Positions 29,010-37,090 of a stretch of 64,000 bases of DNA are shown piece by piece. The notes under the pieces are model-generated. The model did not search any database, was not told the DNA's origin, and saw only the letters and a program-made list of their open reading frames with translations. The DNA is from an uncultured Bacteroidota bacterium (lineage in GTDB: Bacteria; Bacteroidota; Bacteroidia; Flavobacteriales; Flavobacteriaceae), in contig CAJWUI010000003.1 of the NCBI GenBank assembly GCA_913047695.1, forward strand, positions 124,001 through 188,000, given 5' to 3'. Both the position numbers and the translations under genes were made by a program. How positions within the stretch are numbered: the stretch's first letter is position 1; every line of letters begins with the position of its first letter.

Positions 29010-29948
29010 ATGGCTAAAAAGGACGATTTTGATAAAATAGACACTAACAAAGATGGGTTTATTTCAAGAGAAGAATTTGATGCAGCAGACCAGTCAGCTG
29101 GTGTTGAAAGAGAAAAGCTTAATTGGTTTCTAAGACTAATCACTCTTGGAGATCGTTTTGATATAAAAGACTTTTGGGATAGAGTCAAAAAATCTATCGT
29201 AGAATTTGTTATTCTTGTTTTTGGTGTTACCGTTTCTTTTGGAATAGAGCAACAAGGAGGAGAGTCTGACAACCGCCATGATGGAATAGAAAATCTTCAA
29301 AATTTGAGACAGGAAGTAGATGAAATCATTGCATATACTGATGAGTATATTGAACAAATTGATTGGGTTACAGATATGTATCAAAAACAATATGATAAGT
29401 GGGAAAAAGATAACGATAGCGTATTTATACACTGGCAGTTAGATGAAGCAGAGCCAGATGGGAAATATTATTTTTCTCCTATGGGAATGTATAATAATAG
29501 AAACCCCTTTGACCCCCCAAGAGTAAATTTTGATGCTATTAAACTAGACGGAACATTTCGTTTGCTTCCAAGGAATGTAGGCTTAAAAATGACTGAAATT
29601 TATGATGGAACAGAGCTTAAGTATTTGATTGAAAATACTGGAGTAAAAGAGGAGCGTTATGTAAATCAATTTATTGACAGGGTCGCAAATAGGTGGGTTT
29701 TTGATTTACCTTGGGTAAATTTAGATTACAATGAATTTTGGATAGAAAACAGAAAGTATATTCAAAATGATAAATTCATGAAATACAACTTATTCAAAAG
29801 ATTAGATTTATGGCAATGGTCAGTAAAAGATCAACTACAAGAGTACCGAAACTCATTGACTGAAAGTACTAAAATGTTAGATTCTGTAATTGCTGTCAGG
29901 GAAAGTGAGTTTGAATTTATTTGGTGGGTACTAAACCCTAAGGATTAG
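29010..29948 (+). CDS. EF-hand protein with one transmembrane helix
   Basis: 312 residues, not assigned to a named function. A canonical EF-hand calcium loop DTNKDGFISREE occupies residues 11-22 with Asp, Asn, Asp and Glu at the metal positions. A single transmembrane helix follows at about 63-79 (IVEFVILVFGVTVSFGI), preceded by Lys/Arg, so the EF-hand is probably cytoplasmic. The remaining 230 residues are mixed charged and aromatic, with helical stretches such as NLRQEVDEIIAYTDEYIEQI. The helix followed by such a region recalls membrane proteins of the DUF6090 type in this phylum, but that is a weak likeness. Its last 11 bases overlap the convergent crtI. Confidence 0.75.
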   Translation: MAKKDDFDKIDTNKDGFISREEFDAADQSAGVEREKLNWFLRLITLGDRFDIKDFWDRVKKSIVEFVILVFGVTVSFGIEQQGGESDNRHDGIENLQNLRQEVDEIIAYTDEYIEQIDWVTDMYQKQYDKWEKDNDSVFIHWQLDEAEPDGKYYFSPMGMYNNRNPFDPPRVNFDAIKLDGTFRLLPRNVGLKMTEIYDGTELKYLIENTGVKEERYVNQFIDRVANRWVFDLPWVNLDYNEFWIENRKYIQNDKFMKYNLFKRLDLWQWSVKDQLQEYRNSLTESTKMLDSVIAVRESEFEFIWWVLNPKD

Positions 29949-31404
29949 TCTTTGAAATTAAATCTGAAACTAATTTACCAGAGATTATTGCTGGTGGAAC
30001 CCCAGGACCAGGAACTGTTAGTTGCCCTGTAAAGTACAAATTTTTCACTCTTTTGCTTTTTAGTTTTGGACGTAAAAATGCTGTTTGAAAAAGTGTGTTA
30101 GCTAACCCGTACGCGTTGCCTTTGTAAGAATTATATTCACTAACAAAGTCATTAATACAAAATGACTCGCAAAAAAGAATTTCTTTTTTTATTGGCTGGT
30201 GAGTCAATTTTTCTAGTCTATTGATAACTAAATCAAGATAATGATCTCTAATTTTTTTGTTATCCTCTATTCCAGGAGCAATTGGAACTAGTATGAAGCA
30301 AGCTTCTTTTCCTTTTGGAGCCATCGAAGAGTCCGAAATTGACGGGAAGTTTGCATAAAAAAGTGGATTTTCTGGCCACGAAGGAGAGTCATAAATAGTA
30401 CTAGCATGTTTATCAAAGTCAACGTCAAAAAAAAGAGAATGGTGGGATACGTTTTTAACTTTTTTATTTAAGCCGATATAAAATAATAGTGACGAGGGGG
30501 CAAAAACTTTTTTATCCCAGTATGCGTTGCTATACCTTCTATATTTTTTATCTAAAAGGCTTTCTGAATGTTGGTAGTCTGCACCTGATAAAACAACATC
30601 AGCTTCTAAAATACCCCCATTTATTTTTATACCAGCTATATTTCTAGAGTCATTAACTAGTATTTTTTCAACATTAGATTCTGTATGGAATTTTACACCA
30701 AGAGATTTCGCTAATGAAGACATTGCTTCAACTATACTATACATTCCATTTTCAGGGTGCCATGTTCCTAATCCAAAATCTGCATAATTCATAAAATTAT
30801 AGAAAGAAGGTGTTTCTGAGGGTTTTGCACCGAGGAAAAGAACAGGGAATTGAAGTATTTGTCTAAGCTTAGGGCTAACAAATTCTTTACATACGTCTCT
30901 TTTTATATTGCTTAAAAAGTATTTTATCTTTTTTATTGTTGTTGGTGTAATAAGTTCTAACGGGCTAATTCCTGGGCGATAGACAAGATCTTTAATTGCT
31001 ATATCATAATTTTCACTCGCAGTTTTCATAAATTTCATAAGTTTTACACTACTCCCTTTTTCTTCTTTTTCAAACGCGGTGTAAATTTTTTCAAGAGAAT
31101 CACCTATACATATACTTTCATTTTCTCCGAAAAAAACTTGGTAACCTGGGTCTAGTCTTTCTAACTTATAAAAGTCAGCTGTTTTTTTTCCAAAATCATT
31201 AAAAAATGATTCGAAAACATCAGGCATCCAATACCAAGAAGGACCCATATCAAAAGTAAAGCCATCCTTTTTTAGTTGACGTGCCCTTCCTCCAAGAGTT
31301 TTATTTTTTTCATAAACGTTTACTTCAAAACCACTCTTCGCCAGATAGGAAGCAGCAGACATGGATGAAAATCCAGAGCCTATAATCGCAATCTTTTTAC
31401 TCAT
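29938..31404 (-). CDS. crtI: Phytoene desaturase
   Basis: 488 residues. FAD-dependent desaturase converting phytoene to lycopene at the membrane. The FAD-binding IAIIGSGFSSMSAASYLA is at residues 5-22, followed by YEKNKTLGGRARQ and the family's FTFDMGPSWYWMPDVFE. The C-terminal flavoprotein signature is LYFTGQLTVPGPGVPPAIIS (about residues 457-476). It is distinct from the CrtD-type paralogue at 33920. Phytoene synthase crtB, usually its direct neighbour in flavobacteria, is not adjacent here. Convergent with the EF-hand gene. Confidence 0.93.
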   Translation of the reverse strand: MSKKIAIIGSGFSSMSAASYLAKSGFEVNVYEKNKTLGGRARQLKKDGFTFDMGPSWYWMPDVFESFFNDFGKKTADFYKLERLDPGYQVFFGENESICIGDSLEKIYTAFEKEEKGSSVKLMKFMKTASENYDIAIKDLVYRPGISPLELITPTTIKKIKYFLSNIKRDVCKEFVSPKLRQILQFPVLFLGAKPSETPSFYNFMNYADFGLGTWHPENGMYSIVEAMSSLAKSLGVKFHTESNVEKILVNDSRNIAGIKINGGILEADVVLSGADYQHSESLLDKKYRRYSNAYWDKKVFAPSSLLFYIGLNKKVKNVSHHSLFFDVDFDKHASTIYDSPSWPENPLFYANFPSISDSSMAPKGKEACFILVPIAPGIEDNKKIRDHYLDLVINRLEKLTHQPIKKEILFCESFCINDFVSEYNSYKGNAYGLANTLFQTAFLRPKLKSKRVKNLYFTGQLTVPGPGVPPAIISGKLVSDLISKTNP

Positions 31405-31464
31405 AGCTTTACAAAGATATCATAAAAAAGGGGGACAAAAACTTAAACCTGATAAAGAGGTCTC

Positions 31465-32193
31465 TTACTTACAGGCCCAGATAATACCTCTTGTTGTCAT
31501 TTCCCATACCTCAGGAATATCAAAATTTTCTATTGAGTGGCCAATAGAATTATAAAAAACTCGTCCTTTACCATAATATTTTTTCCAAACTACAGGAACA
31601 ACAACTCCTTGAATCCAAGGGTCATGTTTGCCACTAAATTTTGTTGTTGCTAGTACTTCCAAAGCAGGATCTACATGCATATAGTACTGTTCAGAGGTCA
31701 GACTGAAATTATTAATATCTTTAGTAATAGGATCTTTTTTTCCACTAATATTCACTGCATAATTTATATTATTTCCTGGGTGATTAACAAACTGCCCTCC
31801 AACCATGTATTGAAAATCAACATTATCCCTAAACGAATCCCCTAGACCGCCGTGACATCCAGCAAGCCCTACACCATTTTTGATAGTTTTTGTCAAATTT
31901 TTTATTTGATTCTCTGAAATCTCACTCTTTGTTATATGCTGAATAATTAAATCTAATTTTTCCATAAGCTTGGTATTGTCATATATGGAAGTAGTATCTG
32001 AAACGTAAACATTAGCTTTTTTCTCTTTCAACCAAGAGGCTATTTTCTCAGCAAAAAGTTTAGGTTTGTGACCTTCCCAACCCCCATAAACTATAAGAAT
32101 ATTTTTATTTTTTAGATCCTTATCCAATATCTGAGCCTGTGTAAAACTTACTGCTAGAATAAGTAAGTATGAAAAATTTTTTAGTATTTGCAT
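31465..32193 (-). CDS. ThuA-domain protein, exported
   Basis: 242 residues. A signal peptide (about 1-20, ending TQAQ) precedes a ThuA/trehalose-utilisation domain with glutaminase-like fold: KNILIVYGGWEGHKP near residue 30, VGLAGCHGGLGDSFRDN (about 107-123), YMVGGQFVNHPGN, and EVLATTKFSGKHDPWIQG. ThuA domains in Bacteroidetes are usually secreted and linked to sugar metabolism; the substrate is not known. Nine bases after the potassium channel gene, so probably one transcript, though the two have no evident functional link. Confidence 0.88.
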   Translation of the reverse strand: MQILKNFSYLLILAVSFTQAQILDKDLKNKNILIVYGGWEGHKPKLFAEKIASWLKEKKANVYVSDTTSIYDNTKLMEKLDLIIQHITKSEISENQIKNLTKTIKNGVGLAGCHGGLGDSFRDNVDFQYMVGGQFVNHPGNNINYAVNISGKKDPITKDINNFSLTSEQYYMHVDPALEVLATTKFSGKHDPWIQGVVVPVVWKKYYGKGRVFYNSIGHSIENFDIPEVWEMTTRGIIWACK

Positions 32194-32202
32194 ATTTAGC
32201 TG

Positions 32203-32901
32203 TTACCTTTTTTTTCTAAAATGGTGAATTTCTTCAACAAAGGAAGCACTTATTATTCCTGTTGGGATCGCTACGATTCCAATACCTATTAAAGAGATAA
32301 ATCCAGCAAATATTTTCCCCCAAGTTGTAATTGGAACTACATCTCCATAACCTACAGTTGCAAGTGATACGGTAGCCCACCATAATGAAGCAGTAATACT
32401 TGAAAATATTTCTGGTTGTGCTTCGTTTTCTAAAAAATAAATAGCTGAAGCTGAAAAAAGAATACATAGTAATGATAAGAAAAATGTGAATTTTAATTCA
32501 TTTTGGACTGCAGATATAGCTTTTATAAAAAGTTTTAAAGACTTGCTATCTCGACCTAGCTTAAATATCCTAGATAAACGGAATAGTCTTAAAATTCTAA
32601 AGAATCGGCCATCAATTAACACAAATTGTTTAATGTAAAATGGTAATATCGAAATGAAATCAACTAATCCAAAAAAACTAAACACATATGATCTGACTCC
32701 CTTCCATTTTGATTTATTATAACTAATATATATTCGATAGAAGTACTCTAATGTGAATATTATGATAGAGATGAGTTCAAAATAATTAAAGCTTTTTTCA
32801 AATTTATTTTTAATAAATTCATGCGACTCTAGAATCATTGCGATAATATTTGCAATGATTAGAACGTAAATGAAAATATCAAATCGATTAAATTTTTTCA
32901 T
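32203..32901 (-). CDS. Voltage-gated potassium channel (Kv-type)
   Basis: 232 residues, six transmembrane helices plus pore loop. The S4 voltage sensor has regularly spaced arginines, RFFRILRLFRLSRIFKLGR (about residues 99-117). The selectivity filter is ATVGYGDVV (about 182-190), followed by S6 with GIGIVAIPTGIISASF. It matches the KvAP/KchA-like bacterial family in length and order. No C-terminal ligand-binding domain is present. Divergent from the crtA operon across 335 bases. Confidence 0.93.
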   Translation of the reverse strand: MKKFNRFDIFIYVLIIANIIAMILESHEFIKNKFEKSFNYFELISIIIFTLEYFYRIYISYNKSKWKGVRSYVFSFFGLVDFISILPFYIKQFVLIDGRFFRILRLFRLSRIFKLGRDSKSLKLFIKAISAVQNELKFTFFLSLLCILFSASAIYFLENEAQPEIFSSITASLWWATVSLATVGYGDVVPITTWGKIFAGFISLIGIGIVAIPTGIISASFVEEIHHFRKKR

Positions 32902-33236
32902 AAAATATATTTTAGATCAAAAAAACATTTTTTTTTATAATTTAATTTATTAAAGATATTTTTTATCTTTTAATAATCTATTGATAATTAGTCTATTGCT
33001 ACAAAAAAGCCAGATTTAATATTAAACGTTTCAAAAAAAAATAAAAAAAATAAACAAAACCTTTTTTTGTATAACCTTTTTTATTTATCTTTAAACAAGT
33101 TTAAATTCAATTTGGTTTCAAAACGTCTCTGCTGATTACTTCCATTAGTCAAATTCTAAAATCCTAAACAGAGACGTTTTTTCTTTTTTTCTTTTCATAA
33201 ATTTACAAACTTAAAAGTTGCTATACCCTCAAATTA
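32902..33236. other. Divergent intergenic region (335 bases)
   Basis: No protein gene is supported here. The stretch is extremely AT-rich and holds upstream sequence for the minus-strand channel gene, a possible promoter on the plus strand (TTG at 33067-33069, 16-base spacer, TATCTTTA at 33086-33093) and a hairpin with T-run at 33120-33187. Confidence 0.6.
33120..33187 (+). terminator. Long hairpin with T-rich tail, possible small RNA 3' end
   Basis: AAAACGTCTCTG (33120-33131) is perfectly complementary to CAGAGACGTTTT (33169-33180), a 12 base-pair stem. Inside the loop GATTA and TAGTC can form a second short stem. T-rich sequence follows on the plus strand only. Either an intrinsic terminator of a short transcript started near 33100 or a leader structure of crtA. 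Confidence 0.5.
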
Positions 33237-33923
33237 ATGAATTCAATTACTTCTGTCACAATATTTTCGTTCGTCAAAAACAAGTTTTGGGCATTTTCAC
33301 AGATGGGAGTAGCTCCTAAAAAAGTTAGCAATGTGAAAGGGTTGTCATTTTATAAATTTCTTGGAACTGGTGGGGGTCAAGGTTTTAGTCTTTATCCTGA
33401 TTTTTCAACTTATGCATTTTTAGGTGTGTGGGATAACTATGAATCATACAATAAATGTTTAACTCAACACCCTATATTCATTGATTACCAAAAAAAGGCA
33501 AACACTCAACGTGATTTGGTTTTAAAAAATATAAATAGTCATGGATCTTGGGATGGAAAAAACCCTTTCAAATTAGAATCTGACAATTCGCAAGATAAAG
33601 TAGATGAAAAAATTGTTGTTATTACCCGTGCAACTTTGAGTTGGAATAGATTACCTTCTTTTTGGAATGCGGTTCCTAAAGCTAGCAACGCAATAAAAAA
33701 TGCTAAAGGAGTCCTCTACTATAAGGGTATAGGAGAGTGGCCTTTTGTTCAGCAAGCTACAATTAGTATTTGGGATAACTTCAAATCAATTAATGAATTT
33801 GCTTACAAAGACAAAATTCATTCAGATATTGTGAAAGTTACACGAAAAAAAAAGTGGTACAAAGAAGATCTTTTCTCAAGATTTATTCTTGTGTCAGATA
33901 CAACTAAAAAGTTGCGATTATGA
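33237..33923 (+). CDS. crtA: CrtA-family carotenoid 2-hydroxylase / spheroidene monooxygenase-like
   Basis: 228 residues of the CrtA family, which adds oxygen at C-2 of acyclic carotenoid ends. Family segments are FSQMGVAPKKVSNVKGLSFY near residue 20, LGTGGGQGFSLYPDFSTYAF (about 41-60), LGVWDNYESY, ITRATLSWNRLPSFWNAVP, GVLYYKGIGEWPFVQQAT and a closing FSRFIL. In Flavobacterium sp. P99-3 a crtA-related gene encodes a 2-hydroxylase of myxol synthesis, and the crtD and cruF neighbours here fit the same pathway. Its TGA overlaps the crtD ATG (ATGA). Whether it makes a 2-hydroxyl or 2-keto product is inferred from relatives. Confidence 0.85.
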   Translation: MNSITSVTIFSFVKNKFWAFSQMGVAPKKVSNVKGLSFYKFLGTGGGQGFSLYPDFSTYAFLGVWDNYESYNKCLTQHPIFIDYQKKANTQRDLVLKNINSHGSWDGKNPFKLESDNSQDKVDEKIVVITRATLSWNRLPSFWNAVPKASNAIKNAKGVLYYKGIGEWPFVQQATISIWDNFKSINEFAYKDKIHSDIVKVTRKKKWYKEDLFSRFILVSDTTKKLRL

Positions 33924-35392
33924 AAAAAATTGCAATTATAGGATCGGGGGTTGCAGGATTAGCTTCTGGAGTAAGATTAGCATTGAAAGGTTATAAAGTG
34001 CACATTTTTGAACAAAATAAATATCCAGGGGGAAAGTTATCAACTTTTAAACTTAAAGGTTACCGTTTTGATGCAGGGCCCTCTTTGTTTACCATGCCAC
34101 ATTTTATTTCAGAACTCTTCGAGTTGGCAGGGGAAAATACTAGTGATCATTTTCATTTCAAGAAAAAAGATGTGTCCTGTAAATATTTTTGGCAAGACGG
34201 AAAGACGTTTACAGCTTTTGGTAATCAAGAAAAGTTTTTAGATGAAGTTGAATTGAAATTCAATGAACCTAGAGAAAGAGTAATAAAATATCTAAAAAAG
34301 GCAAAAAAGAAATATGATCTCACAGGCACTTTATTTTTAGAAAAATCATTACACAAAATTAGAACATTTTTTACGGCCTCAACAATTAAATCAATCTTGC
34401 AACTTCACGTTTTTGAGATTCAAAAATCACTTCATCAAGTAAACTCAAGTGCATTTTCATCTCCGTACTTAATTCAACTTTTTGATAGATATGCCACATA
34501 TAACGGATCAGATCCATACCAAACCCCTGGAATTATGAGCTTAATTCAACATTTTGAAAATTCATATGGGACATTTATTCCCACTAAAGGAATGGTTTCG
34601 ATCACTGAAGCCTTAGTTGCTTTGGCAAAAAGATTAGGTGTAAAATTTCATTTTGGTTCTTTGGTAAATCAGATAGTCCTTGATAAAAAAAGTGTAAAAG
34701 GAATAATGGTAAGTGATAACTTTTTCGAATCTGATTATGTTATTTCTAATATGGATGTATTTTATACTTATAAAAAATTAATTCCTAAATCAAAACCACC
34801 TTTAAAAATTCTAAATCAAGAACGTTCAAGTTCTGCAATAATTTTTTATTGGGGAGTTAAACACTCGTTTAAACAACTTGATTTACATAACATATTCTTT
34901 TCAAAAAATTATTCTAAAGAGTTTGAGTCAATTTTTAAGAATAAAACTATATGTACAGATCCAACTATTTATATAAATATAACTTCTAAGGATGTTTTAA
35001 ATGATGCACCTAAAGGATGTGAGAATTGGTTTGTGATGATTAATACTCCTTCAAATCATGGACAGGATTGGAATAAATTAGTTAAGAATTTAAGGAAAAT
35101 AGTAATCAATAACCTATCTGAAAAATTAGGTATTTCTCTTGAAGATAAGATTGAATGTGAAGAAATTTTAACACCGCCAACTATTGAATCCAAAACACAG
35201 TCACACATGGGAGCTTTATATGGTTCTTCGAGCAATAACAAAATTGCTGCATTTTTGAGGCATCCAAATTTCTCCAATAAAATCAAGAATCTTTATTTTT
35301 GTGGTGGCAGTGTTCATCCTGGAGGTGGAATTCCTTTATGTTTACTATCTGCAAAAATTGTTTCTGAGATTATTCCTGATAATACAAAGTGA
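33920..35392 (+). CDS. crtD: 1-hydroxycarotenoid 3,4-desaturase
   Basis: 490 residues, FAD-dependent CrtI-family desaturase. The nucleotide motif is KIAIIGSGVAGLASGVRLA (residues 3-21), then EQNKYPGGKLST and RFDAGPSLFTMPHF. The C-terminal signature LYFCGGSVHPGGGIPLCLLS (about 462-481) is the CrtD-like form, differing from the GQLTVPGPGVPP of CrtI in this window. It would introduce the 3',4' double bond after CruF hydration. Four-base overlaps with crtA before and cruF after support one coupled operon. Confidence 0.88.
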   Translation: MKKIAIIGSGVAGLASGVRLALKGYKVHIFEQNKYPGGKLSTFKLKGYRFDAGPSLFTMPHFISELFELAGENTSDHFHFKKKDVSCKYFWQDGKTFTAFGNQEKFLDEVELKFNEPRERVIKYLKKAKKKYDLTGTLFLEKSLHKIRTFFTASTIKSILQLHVFEIQKSLHQVNSSAFSSPYLIQLFDRYATYNGSDPYQTPGIMSLIQHFENSYGTFIPTKGMVSITEALVALAKRLGVKFHFGSLVNQIVLDKKSVKGIMVSDNFFESDYVISNMDVFYTYKKLIPKSKPPLKILNQERSSSAIIFYWGVKHSFKQLDLHNIFFSKNYSKEFESIFKNKTICTDPTIYINITSKDVLNDAPKGCENWFVMINTPSNHGQDWNKLVKNLRKIVINNLSEKLGISLEDKIECEEILTPPTIESKTQSHMGALYGSSSNNKIAAFLRHPNFSNKIKNLYFCGGSVHPGGGIPLCLLSAKIVSEIIPDNTK

Positions 35393-36042
35393 TACAGAAA
35401 GAAGTATTTAATAAACAAAACATATCTATTGCTACAATTTGGCTTTTCCATATCTCAGGACTAATAGGTATTATTTACAGTAATTCTTCATGGTTTGTAA
35501 AAGCCACTCCTTTAAATCTAGCTTTGAGCTTTTTATTAGTATTAATTAATACTGAGATCTCAAAAAAAACAGTTTTTCTTTTTATTCTATGTTTTACTGT
35601 TGGTATGATAGCAGAAATTATTGGAGTTAATAAAGGATTAATTTTTGGAGAATACAGCTATGGTAATGCCTTGGGAACAAAAGTTTTTGGTGTTCCTATT
35701 CTTATAGGAATTAACTGGTGTATTTTAGTGTTTATTACAGGGTTTATCGCTGATACATTTTTTCATAATTTTTGGCAAAAAATCCTATTGGGAATATTTT
35801 TGATGATCTCATTAGATTTAGTGATGGAACCAGTTGCTCCAGTTTTAGATTTCTGGACTTTCAAATCAGGCTTGGCATCATTCCAAAACTATTTGGGCTG
35901 GTCAATAGTCTCATTTCCACTGCATTTTTTGTATCAAAAGTTAAGTCCCAAAATAAGCGGTCCATTTCCTTTTCATTTATTTATACTTCAATTCCTTTTT
36001 TTTACAATACTTCTAATAAAAATTAATTCTTTTGATACTTAA
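35389..36042 (+). CDS. cruF: Carotenoid 1',2'-hydratase CruF
   Basis: 217 residues with about seven hydrophobic helices, DUF422 family. CruF adds water across the 1',2' bond of lycopene or gamma-carotene. Conserved patches are AEIIGVNKGLIFGEYSYG (about 80-97), VFGVPILIGINWCI (about 102-115), and DLVMEPVAPVLDFW (about 143-156). The start is GTG at 35389 overlapping the crtD stop as GTGA; no ATG is available nearby. Completes the crtA-crtD-cruF operon for the acyclic end of a myxol or saproxanthin-like pigment. Confidence 0.9.
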   Translation: MIQKEVFNKQNISIATIWLFHISGLIGIIYSNSSWFVKATPLNLALSFLLVLINTEISKKTVFLFILCFTVGMIAEIIGVNKGLIFGEYSYGNALGTKVFGVPILIGINWCILVFITGFIADTFFHNFWQKILLGIFLMISLDLVMEPVAPVLDFWTFKSGLASFQNYLGWSIVSFPLHFLYQKLSPKISGPFPFHLFILQFLFFTILLIKINSFDT

Positions 36043-36052
36043 ATTTACTTTT

Positions 36053-36580
36053 ATGCATTTTTACATTTTCAACATATTCTTATGTGTTATTTTATTTTTA
36101 TCATGTAAAAACTATAGTATACAAAACTCTAATAATTCCAAAGAAATTTTCGAAAGTCAAAATCAAAAAGCATCTAATTCTAATATTGATTTTAAACTAT
36201 CTGATTATCCAGAAGAAGTTATAAAAAATTACGAAATAGAGAATTGGGATGAATTTAAGAAATTACACGATTTATTAAATCAGCTTAGAATACTAGATTT
36301 TAGAAACGTAGATTTAGAGATTTTAAAACTAAATAAAATATTGAAAAATCTACTCTCAAAAAAATTACCTGAGAAGTTTGAAAAGCCACAGATAAGGAGT
36401 CGCCTCAAAGTAGTTTATACTCAATCATCAAAGTCTTATTACTTCACTAAGCATTTCAAGGAAGATTCATTAATACCTTCTATAGAAGATTTGTATAAAA
36501 GTTATAATTCGATGATTTCAAGGATGAATAATTTAGAGGATGAATTCCAAGAGTTTGACTTTGGCAAAACCGAAGACTAG
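36053..36580 (+). CDS. Hypothetical lipoprotein
   Basis: 175 residues. The N-terminus is a lipoprotein signal: MHFYIFNIFLCVILFLSC with the lipobox cysteine at about residue 18. The mature part is hydrophilic and helical, rich in Asn, Lys, Glu and Leu, with no recognised domain. The ATG at 36053 is preferred to the in-frame TTG at 36032 inside the end of cruF. Only ten bases separate it from cruF, so it may be the last gene of the carotenoid operon, but no functional link is visible. Its stop lies in a CTAG shared with the convergent next gene. Confidence 0.7.
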   Translation: MHFYIFNIFLCVILFLSCKNYSIQNSNNSKEIFESQNQKASNSNIDFKLSDYPEEVIKNYEIENWDEFKKLHDLLNQLRILDFRNVDLEILKLNKILKNLLSKKLPEKFEKPQIRSRLKVVYTQSSKSYYFTKHFKEDSLIPSIEDLYKSYNSMISRMNNLEDEFQEFDFGKTED

Positions 36581-37029
36581 ATACTAGAACTTATTTGGTT
36601 TTTAATTTTATAATCTGAAGCAAGAGCTTGGTTTTGCTCAATTGCAATCTCTATGCTTGAGCTATGTTGAAGAAACTTTTCATTTCGGAACTCGCTATCT
36701 TGTAACAAAAGGTAGGTTTCTAATAAAAACTTATCTGACTCCAAACATTTGTTAAGGGCGTTAGCTCTTAACTTATCAATTGAAGAGATTAATAGTTGGT
36801 CAAAATTAAAACGACTCGACACAAAATCATCATAATGCATTCCAAGGTTTTGTAGTTCACTAAGTATTTCCTGAAAAAATCGATTTCTCAACATGGCTTG
36901 TTTATTAAAGTATCTCTTTTTTTCCGATTTATCAGCATGGTCAGCAGCTTTCAAATAATCAAGCTTTGCATTTCTGTGATGCGTTAATAACCTTTCGAGT
37001 AAAATAATATACTTACTGTTCTTGGACAT
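36577..37029 (-). CDS. Helical protein, DUF2383/PA2169-like
   Basis: 150 residues, almost wholly alpha-helical, no signal or membrane helix. The N-terminal pattern LLERLLTHHRNAKLDYLKAADHA (shown here as LLERLLTHHRNAKLDYLKAA) resembles DUF2383/PA2169 four-helix-bundle proteins, a ferritin-like group of unknown role, often stress-related. Its His-His near residue 17 and Glu/Asp positions could bind metal, but a full ferritin ExxH set is not evident. Overlaps the preceding convergent gene by four bases. Confidence 0.55.
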   Translation of the reverse strand: MSKNSKYIILLERLLTHHRNAKLDYLKAADHADKSEKKRYFNKQAMLRNRFFQEILSELQNLGMHYDDFVSSRFNFDQLLISSIDKLRANALNKCLESDKFLLETYLLLQDSEFRNEKFLQHSSSIEIAIEQNQALASDYKIKNQISSSI

Positions 37030-37090
37030 TGTTAATTTATAATCTCCAATTTAAATAATAGATACATCTCTTTTCTAAAGAACTTTAAAT

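Noticed and set aside
28898-29272. A 124-residue minus-strand frame antisense to the start of the EF-hand gene
   Set aside because: The plus-strand gene has a recognisable EF-hand and membrane helix; the antisense product has no motif and would overlap the end of the AddB-like gene.
35772-36026. An 84-residue plus-strand frame inside cruF
   Set aside because: It lies wholly within the well-supported cruF gene in another frame and has no domain.
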